A stretch of DNA of 13,937 nt, taken from NCBI GenBank assembly GCA_035444205.1, contig DAOMOD010000109.1, positions 1-13,937 of the forward strand, read 5' to 3'. The stretch comes from DAOMOD01 sp035444205 (lineage in GTDB: Bacteria > Pseudomonadota > Gammaproteobacteria > Xanthomonadales > BPKI01). Made by a program: the position numbers and the translations under genes. The stretch's first letter is position 1. Each line of letters opens with the position of its first letter. Positions 7,434-13,020 of this stretch are shown here, piece by piece. The notes under the pieces are model-generated. The model was given only the letters and a program-made list of their open reading frames with translations. It made no database searches and was not told the origin of the DNA.

Positions 7434-8340
7434 AGCGCGCATGGCCCTGCATCGGGCGCCTGCTTTTCGTGGCCTCGGCCGGCTTTCTGGTTTGGCAGAT
7501 CCTGCATGTGGGAAGCGAGATCGTCGACGCTGCTGCACTCCAAGCAGGGATACCGCTTCTGGCGGCGCTGGCCGTAGCGTACGCAGCAACCGGCGTNNNN
7601 NNNNNNGAGGCGGCTGGCAATCAGCCCTTCGCATCGTTGGCGTCAAGATACCGTTCCGCACCGCATGCAGCGGCGTGATGGCGAGCCAGATCGGCAAGTA
7701 TCTGCCCGGCAACGTCGGACATTACTTCTTTCGCCACATCGCAGTCAGGCGAAGCGCCCCGCATGTCGCGCATACCAGCCTGATTGGCGGCGTCGGCGCG
7801 GAAACCGTGCTGCTGTTCGCGGCATGCATTGCACTCGCCGCACCACTTGCATCCACGCCAAGCAGCATCGTGCGGACCTTTCCGGCCCCCACTTCGGCAG
7901 GCTCGGCAGTCGTTCTCCTCCTGCTGCTTCTTGTCGCCGTTCGTCTGCTGAGGCGCTGGAAATGGCTCCCGCCGGAACAACGCGCCGGACAGGACGTAGT
8001 GTGGATCACGTGCGGCCTCGTCTGCTATTTGGCCTTCCTGTTCGCAGCCTCCCTGATGCTTGGTGCATTGCTTCCCGGTGGCACCGATCCCGGGAGGGCG
8101 CTGGCCTGGCTGGCCACCGCCTGGGTAGCCGGCTACATCGTTCCGGGCGCACCGGGAGGGCTCGGGGTTCGTGAAGCCGTGCTGGGTGCAGGTCTGGCGC
8201 AAGACATTCCAGCCGCGGATGCCTACGCCGCGGTGCTGATGCTTCGTGTGGTGACCCTGGCCGGCGACGGCATCATGTCGGCAATCGGCTCCGCCATCGG
8301 CGGCCTTCGTTTCGCCAACGATGGGCGGCGATACGACTGA
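7418..8340 (+). CDS. Flippase-like membrane protein, interrupted by an assembly gap
   Basis: A multi-pass protein of the lysylphosphatidylglycerol synthase TM-region family (UPF0104, AglD/YbhN-like), often found beside polyprenyl-phosphate glycosyltransferases. The N-terminal part (7418-7596) starts at a GTG inside the methyltransferase gene and has two hydrophobic segments. The rest (7607-8340) resumes in another frame after ten N and carries two family hallmarks, GKYLPGNVGHYFFRHI and GAPGGLGVREAVL, plus several helices. The frame change fits a wrongly sized gap rather than a true frameshift: two bases of a codon precede the N-run and two follow it, so the real gap must be 2 modulo 3 bases. 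The family alignment suggests only a few residues are missing. It may move or help transfer a lipid-linked sugar; the exact role is unknown. Confidence 0.85.
7597..7606. other. Scaffold gap (10 N)
   Basis: Ten N inside the flippase-like gene. The flanking sequences belong to the same family protein on both sides, so the join is likely correct. The round length suggests a placeholder size rather than a measured one. Confidence 0.95.
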
Positions 8341-8411
8341 CCGTGCATCGCGCGCCTGACAAGCTTGCCCCACATCCGCCTATCCTGCACGCGGACCTGT
8401 CAAAAGGATCC
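8341..8411. other. Convergent intergenic region, no clear terminator
   Basis: These 71 bases separate the two converging arms. I found only weak inverted repeats (CGTGCA at 8342-8347 against TGCACG at 8386-8391, with a long loop) and no hairpin followed by a T-tract on either strand. Read-through or Rho-dependent ending would fit what is seen. Confidence 0.5.
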
Positions 8412-8969
8412 CTACCGCAACGCGAAGATCGCAAGCTGATTGGCGCCCCACAGAAACCGGCGATACTCAACTAGCGTCAGCTCCGAGCTCTTCGCCACTC
8501 GCTCCAGAGCAGCGCGATCAAGAAGCTGCTCGTGCTCCTCGCTGGCATGGGCGCTGAAGAGCCCGATCCGGGTGCCTGCCGTGTGCAGCCAGTCCATGCG
8601 CGGGTGCGGTGTCGTAACAACGATTCGGCTGCCCGTTGCCCGCCGCAGTCGGGCGTGAAGCTCCCGTGTGAATTCAATCGGATCGGCCACGTGCTCGATG
8701 ACGGCCAGGGCGACGATCGTGTCGAACTCTTCATGGGTCTGAGGAAGCGATGACTCGAATCTGTATCCGGACCACCGCTGGCGAGCCAGTGCGACAACGC
8801 TGGCATCCAGGTCGAAGCCACAGTAGTCCAACGGGCGAACATAAGGTGCCAGCTCACCCGATCCGCAGCCGACATCCAGCACTCGCCCTCGCAGATATGT
8901 GCGCGCTGCTGCCATGCGCCTACTGCGAAGGAATGGGGAAAGGAAACCTTCCGAACCCTGATCCGCCAT
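8412..8969 (-). CDS. Small class I SAM-dependent methyltransferase
   Basis: A compact 185-residue methyltransferase, last gene of the minus-strand arm. After a short lead (GFLSPFLRSRRMAAARTYL, 8-26) comes the SAM motif RVLDVGCGSGEL (29-40), then CGFDLDASVV (50-59), FDTIVALAVIEHVADP (82-97) and IVVTTPHPRMDWLH. The C-terminal part has the HEQLLDRAALERV pattern. The ATG at 8969 is chosen because family similarity starts there; a TTG at 9023, in frame, would add 18 residues and bring the gene to 7 bases from the TagD-like gene. The target is unknown, probably a sugar or phosphate-linked group of the same glycan. Confidence 0.86.
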   Translation of the reverse strand: MADQGSEGFLSPFLRSRRMAAARTYLRGRVLDVGCGSGELAPYVRPLDYCGFDLDASVVALARQRWSGYRFESSLPQTHEEFDTIVALAVIEHVADPIEFTRELHARLRRATGSRIVVTTPHPRMDWLHTAGTRIGLFSAHASEEHEQLLDRAALERVAKSSELTLVEYRRFLWGANQLAIFALR

Positions 8970-9030
8970 GGTCAATCCAATCCTGTGCTTTCGCCGTCTG
9001 GTGTTCGATCCAAAGATGGTCAAACGCCAT

Positions 9031-9420
9031 TCAGACCCGGATCTTCTCGATCACCGCCGTGGTGGATATGGCCGGCGTCCGCTCGAAGTACACCACCCGG
9101 CAGGTGTCGCCGAACTCGTCGAACCTGCCTTTCCAGTCGTCGCCCATGGCGAGGATGTCGGCCCGGTAGCGTCGAAGATAGTCGCGCTTCAACTCCAACG
9201 ATTCCTCCAGGAACACCTCGTCCACGCATCGCAGCGCCGCGATCAGCCGCATGCGCTCGGACTCCGGGAACACCGGCGGCCGGCCCTTCTTCTGCTCGTT
9301 CAAGGCATCGGAGGACACGCCCACGATGAGCGTGTCTCCAAGGGCACGGGCACGCTCGAGCAGGCGCAGGTGGCCGACGTGGAAGACATCAAACGTACCG
9401 AATGTGACTACCGTAATCAT
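9031..9420 (-). CDS. tagD: Glycerol-3-phosphate cytidylyltransferase (TagD-like)
   Basis: A 129-residue nucleotidyltransferase that by family makes CDP-glycerol from CTP and glycerol-3-phosphate in the cytoplasm. It has the same length as Bacillus subtilis TagD as I recall it, and very similar landmarks: VTFGTFDVFHVGHLRLLERA (5-24, with the HxGH nucleotide motif at 14-17), ALGDTLIVGVSSD (26-38), AMGDDWKGRFD (91-101) and RTPAISTTAVIEKIR (114-128, the counterpart of RTxGISTT). The ATG shares ATGA with the stop of the upstream glycerophosphotransferase gene, so the pair is translationally coupled; the Shine-Dalgarno-like GAGGA lies in the last codons of that gene. Its presence is the strongest evidence that a glycerol-phosphate-containing polymer is made. 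A related cytidylyl- or adenylyltransferase with another substrate is possible but less likely. Confidence 0.9.
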   Translation of the reverse strand: MITVVTFGTFDVFHVGHLRLLERARALGDTLIVGVSSDALNEQKKGRPPVFPESERMRLIAALRCVDEVFLEESLELKRDYLRRYRADILAMGDDWKGRFDEFGDTCRVVYFERTPAISTTAVIEKIRV

Positions 9421-10709
9421 TCCTCATCGTCATCCCGATCACGTCCCGATGAACTGTTGCTCAGACATGGGAAGAGCTGTATGGCCAGCCTTTCGCCAGA
9501 ATTCCCGTCGACATGGGAGAACACGAGGGACCTGACGCGACGCCTTTCCGCCTCCCAGGTGTCCTCGCTCGTGTGAACCGCCTCCAGGATCCTGGCGAGT
9601 TCCTCGATCGTGGTGGCCTTGGGTCCCGGCGTCATGGAAGCATAGTCGAAATACATGGACCTTTCAGACGCAAGGTACTGATCGAGATCGTACGGGAAAA
9701 AGACAACTGGACGATTCAATAGCAGGAAATCGAAAAAGATGGATGAGTAGTCGGTGATAAGAAAGTCGACATCTCGCATGAGCGGATAGGCGTCGGAATC
9801 GGGTTCGACGAAATGCAGTCCCGGCAGGTCCCGCTTGCGGGATTTGCCGAGCATCCAGGGATGCAGTTTGACAAGCAGGAGCATATCGAACGCAACCGCA
9901 GTCGACGACAGGATTTCGAGTCCCATCGCCCCGGATGCGAACGGATCCGCGAAAGAGTTGCGGAACGTAGGTGCGTACAGGCCAACCAGACCCCGCCCTG
10001 AATTCCGGTGCATCCGGACCCGGTGTTGTGCGACGGAATCGACGCCAAGCTCGGCGAGTGGGTTGCCTGGTCGCAGAAGCACATCGTTTCGGGGGTAGCC
10101 AGCGTGCGACACTTTGCGATACCTGAAGGATGCACTGAATGCATGCTCCGTGACGAAGGGTGATGTACTCAGGAATACATCGGACATTGCGAAACGGCCT
10201 GTCACGCTGCGTTGTAGCGAAAGCAGCCACGCGAACGGGCGCGGCAGCCGCTGCAATCTCGGCTGGAGCAGTGCCAGTTGGACATGCTTCAGTGGCACCC
10301 CATGCCACAACTGGATGAGTCGCGCGCCACGAGCTGCAGGAAAGCGGCCCTGACGGCACCAGTCGATGCTGTCCACGACGATGACGCCAGCACGCAGCCA
10401 GTTCCACCAGGCCGCCAACGACTGGTGCCGCACGGCGTTTGCGCCCAAATCCGCCAGCCGGGAGCGCAGCGACTCGTCCTTGGCAATGTACACCGCATGG
10501 ACTCCTCCATCGGTGAAGTCGTGAACGGCCGCGAAGAAATGCTTGCAGTTGTCGATGAACTTTCCGCCATCGCGACCGAAGAAGACCACGCGGCGCGGAT
10601 CGCGTGGCCACAGGAACGTCAGGGGCGCGAGAAATGCCCAGCCGCATAGTGCGACGACAAGGTCCAACAGGGGCGTGAAGTATCGTGTATAGCTGTCTAC
10701 CCGAACCAC
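9417..10709 (-). CDS. CDP-glycerol glycerophosphotransferase (TagB/TagF family)
   Basis: A 430-residue protein with the full set of TagB/TagF landmarks: LWHGVPLK (134-141), GYPRND (204-209), YAPTFR (245-250), KLHPW (281-285), FLITDYSSIFFDF (316-328) and the C-terminal FDYASMTPGP (354-363) and DGNSGERL (401-408). A hydrophobic N-terminal stretch (12-34) suggests membrane attachment. Members transfer glycerol-phosphate from CDP-glycerol to lipid-linked acceptors, either as a primer or as a polymerase; length alone does not decide which. The start is a GTG one base after the previous stop, preceded by AGGGGG with a 5-base spacer. The protein ends in an acidic tail (DRDDDEE), whose codons also form the ribosome site of the tagD-like gene. 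Direct coupling to that gene supports glycerol as the polyol. Its motifs are more canonical than those of the paralogue at 3127-4305. Confidence 0.92.
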   Translation of the reverse strand: MVRVDSYTRYFTPLLDLVVALCGWAFLAPLTFLWPRDPRRVVFFGRDGGKFIDNCKHFFAAVHDFTDGGVHAVYIAKDESLRSRLADLGANAVRHQSLAAWWNWLRAGVIVVDSIDWCRQGRFPAARGARLIQLWHGVPLKHVQLALLQPRLQRLPRPFAWLLSLQRSVTGRFAMSDVFLSTSPFVTEHAFSASFRYRKVSHAGYPRNDVLLRPGNPLAELGVDSVAQHRVRMHRNSGRGLVGLYAPTFRNSFADPFASGAMGLEILSSTAVAFDMLLLVKLHPWMLGKSRKRDLPGLHFVEPDSDAYPLMRDVDFLITDYSSIFFDFLLLNRPVVFFPYDLDQYLASERSMYFDYASMTPGPKATTIEELARILEAVHTSEDTWEAERRRVRSLVFSHVDGNSGERLAIQLFPCLSNSSSGRDRDDDEE

Positions 10710-10720
10710 CTCAGCCCCCT
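10710..10720 (-). promoter_or_regulatory. Ribosome binding site deciding a GTG start
   Basis: Read on the minus strand, AGGGGG followed by CTGAG precedes the GTG at 10709. It overlaps the last codons and the TGA stop of the methyltransferase gene, which supports the GTG start and translation coupling. Confidence 0.7.
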
Positions 10721-11466
10721 ACGTTGCTCTGCTTGGGCACAAGTACATATACGAGCTGATCCGCGAACAATCCTGGAAGGCGACGAGTAAGCCAGCGGAC
10801 CATGCCATCCCCTCGATCAACCTGGCCGTAGTAGGAACCCACCTTCAATCCCAGGTGATCGGCCCACTCCCGGAAGTCCGTCACCGTCCAGAAGCGTACA
10901 TGCTCCTTCATGTGATAAACGATCGAAGCGATCGGGAATCGGCCGCCAAACATCAAGCGTAATCTATGCTTCAGACACCCCACGTTGGGAATGGTCACGA
11001 CCACGCGCTTGGGATGCAACGCAAGCACCTGGCGCATCAGATCTTCGGCATCGACCACGTGCTCGATGACCTCCATCAAGACGACCACATCCCAAGCGCC
11101 GCTGACCTGCTCTGCCAGTGGCCTGGAGTAGTCGAGGCGAATCCCATCGAGCCCCTCCTTACGCAGCTCGGCGATGGCCGTCTCCGCAATATCCGCTCCC
11201 AATAGCTTGCAGTTTGGCCGATTCGCCCCGAGGAATCGCAGGAAGGCGCCTTCGCCGCACCCCACGTCCAGCACGCGATCACCATCCTCGATCAGGTCCG
11301 TCACGATGCGGTGCCGGTCGAGTACCCTGCCTCGTCGTCCATCCCTGATCCGCGCCTGCCAATAGGCATCATAGTCCTTGAACTCCACGAGCGGTGCTGG
11401 CTTCGTAAGGTCGAGGTAGTGCCTGTACAGCGCTCGCAGGATGGGGATCCTTCGCAATGCTTTCAT
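10711..11466 (-). CDS. Class I SAM-dependent methyltransferase, MetW-like
   Basis: A 251-residue methyltransferase with the SAM loop RVLDVGCGEGAFL (64-76), acid GADIAE (90-95), WDVVVLMEVIEHVVDAEDLM (125-144) and VVVTIPNVGCLKHRLRLMFGG (156-176). The segment after this, including EHVRFWTVTDFREWADHLGL (188-207), recalls MetW-type and other glycan-associated methyltransferases. The ATG at 11466 is chosen because AGGAG stands 5 bases before it; the frame is open further upstream to 11562, inside the flippase gene, without similarity. It sits between the Wzx-like gene (8 bases upstream) and the glycerophosphotransferase gene (1 base downstream), so it probably modifies the same polymer, for example by methylating a sugar or the chain end. 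Confidence 0.9.
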   Translation of the reverse strand: MKALRRIPILRALYRHYLDLTKPAPLVEFKDYDAYWQARIRDGRRGRVLDRHRIVTDLIEDGDRVLDVGCGEGAFLRFLGANRPNCKLLGADIAETAIAELRKEGLDGIRLDYSRPLAEQVSGAWDVVVLMEVIEHVVDAEDLMRQVLALHPKRVVVTIPNVGCLKHRLRLMFGGRFPIASIVYHMKEHVRFWTVTDFREWADHLGLKVGSYYGQVDRGDGMVRWLTRRLPGLFADQLVYVLVPKQSNVGG

Positions 11467-11471
11467 GGAGA

Positions 11472-11476
11472 CTCCT
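11472..11476 (-). promoter_or_regulatory. Ribosome binding site deciding an ATG start
   Basis: AGGAG on the minus strand, 5 bases before the ATG at 11466. Its first two bases are also the last two of the TAG stop of the Wzx-like gene (TAGGAG), which fixes the methyltransferase start and couples the two genes. Confidence 0.75.
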
Positions 11477-12773
11477 AGATCCCGAATACGGGTGACCGAA
11501 AGCCGAGCCGCCTTCTGACCTGGTATTGCATGACCAGACGGCAGACGATGACGCTGCAGCAAGTGGCCACCGCCGCGCCTTCGGCGCCAAAGTGCGGAAT
11601 AAGCAGGGCATTCATCACGACATTGACCGCAACTGCAAGTGAGACAGCCCTCATGTGGGCACGCTCATGTCCGGTCATGTTCAGCACCGTACCGAGCGAG
11701 CCGCCCGCCACTACGAACAGTTGGGCCAATCCCAGGATTCGAAGGACCGTCGCGCCCTCGGCATACGCAGAACCGTAAAGGAATCCCAGGATCTGCTCGG
11801 CAAACAGTACAAGTACGCCCGCCAGCGGCACGGTCAACAGCAGGACACGCCATGCCATGGCCCGCAGTAGCCGCTCCACTGCAGCGAGATTTCCCTCGGA
11901 ATGGAATCTTGCAAACCGCGGCGCCGCAGCCATGTTCGCCGCCATTCCCACGATGAGAACGGCCTCGGCGGCCCTCACGGAGACTGCGTAGATGCCGGCG
12001 GCTTCGGTGCCTGACAACGCGCCGAGCATCAGGATATCGGTCCTGTTCAGGATCAGGTACATCGCACCCAGCCAGACGAAATGCAGGGCGTCGCGCAGCT
12101 TGGGCTCGCATTCCTCTCGCGATCTCATTCGTCGCGCGACACGCCTCCATTGGACCTGATTGACCAGCAAGGCCAGCGCGCTCGCCGAGAGGGTCGCTGC
12201 GAGCAGCGCAACGGGGGAAAACTGACCGAAAGCCAGCCATATGGCCAGCATTGCCAATAGCACCAGTACAGGTGCCAGCAGACGCTGTGCCCACTGGCTA
12301 CGTGCAACAAAACCGTTGGCCTGGAGCAGAGACTGGCGGACAAGTCCAAGATTGGACAGCAGTGGTATCGCTGCAGCCAGGAGAAGCAATAGTCGAGAGG
12401 CTGGTGAAGAGGCCAGCAACGCGAGCGTGGCAAGAAGCGCCGCCGCAACCAATCCCCCGGTGGCCATCCAGCGATCCCCCCAATGAAGCAGGCGCACATG
12501 CGAACCAGGAGACTGACTGCATAATTTTACTAGATATTTCGGGACACCGAGTCCTGCCAGAACAGTGAGCACAGCAACCCAAGCCATCACGTAGGCATAC
12601 GCACCGTACAACTCGGGGCCGAGCACGCGCGCATAAAGCAGGCTCGCAAGAAACGCAAGGCCGCCAGACAACGCCTTTATCAGGACGCTCGACAGTGCGG
12701 ACCTGACGAGATTTCCCCTTATCGTCGACGGATTGAGGTCTGTCCTGAGCTTGGACAGCAAACCGTGCGACAT
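11475..12773 (-). CDS. Wzx-like polysaccharide flippase
   Basis: A 432-residue multi-pass protein of the oligosaccharidyl-lipid flippase (MATE/MOP-like, Polysacc_synt) superfamily, expected to move undecaprenyl-linked glycan across the inner membrane. It opens with NLVRSALSSVLIKALSGGLAF, then YARVLGPELYGAYAY (47-61), a pattern shared by Wzx proteins. Mid-protein NRTDILMLGALSGTEAAGIYAV (243-264) is another family hallmark. About twelve to fourteen hydrophobic segments follow one another. The ATG at 12773 is preferred because the family similarity starts just after it; in-frame ATGs at 12785 and 12854 would add 4 or 27 residues, and no start has a convincing Shine-Dalgarno. A short AT-rich patch lies at 12520-12540. 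It probably serves the glycerol-phosphate glycan made by the genes after it. Confidence 0.9.
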   Translation of the reverse strand: MSHGLLSKLRTDLNPSTIRGNLVRSALSSVLIKALSGGLAFLASLLYARVLGPELYGAYAYVMAWVAVLTVLAGLGVPKYLVKLCSQSPGSHVRLLHWGDRWMATGGLVAAALLATLALLASSPASRLLLLLAAAIPLLSNLGLVRQSLLQANGFVARSQWAQRLLAPVLVLLAMLAIWLAFGQFSPVALLAATLSASALALLVNQVQWRRVARRMRSREECEPKLRDALHFVWLGAMYLILNRTDILMLGALSGTEAAGIYAVSVRAAEAVLIVGMAANMAAAPRFARFHSEGNLAAVERLLRAMAWRVLLLTVPLAGVLVLFAEQILGFLYGSAYAEGATVLRILGLAQLFVVAGGSLGTVLNMTGHERAHMRAVSLAVAVNVVMNALLIPHFGAEGAAVATCCSVIVCRLVMQYQVRRRLGFRSPVFGI

Positions 12774-12798
12774 CCAACCCGGCATCTGGGGTCGAGCC

Positions 12799-13020
12799 TC
12801 AACTGGTCTCGAGGCAACATGCGACCGCAAACAACACTCGGCGCCATGACCCATCGAAATCTGCGGGCAGTTCGAACTGTCGCGACCGGATGTCCACCAA
12901 GACGTTCACTCGCCGGTTTCGCACCAGGCCCTCCACTACCAAGGCAATGAAGCGCTGCCGGAATACTCCAGCAATTTCCGAATACACCGGCGCACAGAAC
13001 TGATCTCGGAACGCATTCAT
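12799..13020 (-). CDS. Small hypothetical ORF coupled to galE
   Basis: A 73-residue ORF whose ATG overlaps the GalE stop (ATGA) and which ends 25 bases before the chosen Wzx start. I do not recognise it. The composition is mixed: an N-terminal part with FRDQFCAPVYSEIAGVFRQRF, a middle hydrophobic piece (IALVVEGL), two separated positive patches and a C-terminal stretch with RRVLFAVACCLE. There is no clear domain, signal peptide or membrane helix. Codon third positions are moderately G/C-rich, less than in galE. It may be a real small gene, the broken start of a lost larger gene, or chance. Apart from it, the 243 bases between galE and the Wzx-like gene hold no clear promoter or hairpin. Confidence 0.35.
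   Translation of the reverse strand: MNAFRDQFCAPVYSEIAGVFRQRFIALVVEGLVRNRRVNVLVDIRSRQFELPADFDGSWRRVLFAVACCLETS

Noticed and set aside
7418..8340. Flippase-like gene as a true frameshifted pseudogene
   Set aside because: The frame change coincides exactly with the N-run and both halves carry intact family motifs.
8341..8411. Bidirectional terminator between the arms
   Set aside because: Only short inverted repeats with a long loop and no T-tract were found.
8970..9023. TTG-started extension of the last methyltransferase
   Set aside because: The 18 extra residues show no similarity to the family and TTG is a weak start, although tighter spacing to tagD keeps it possible.
8968..9576. Plus-strand 202-codon frame opposite tagD and the glycerophosphotransferase end
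   Set aside because: The minus-strand TagD match is decisive; the plus-strand product has no family features.
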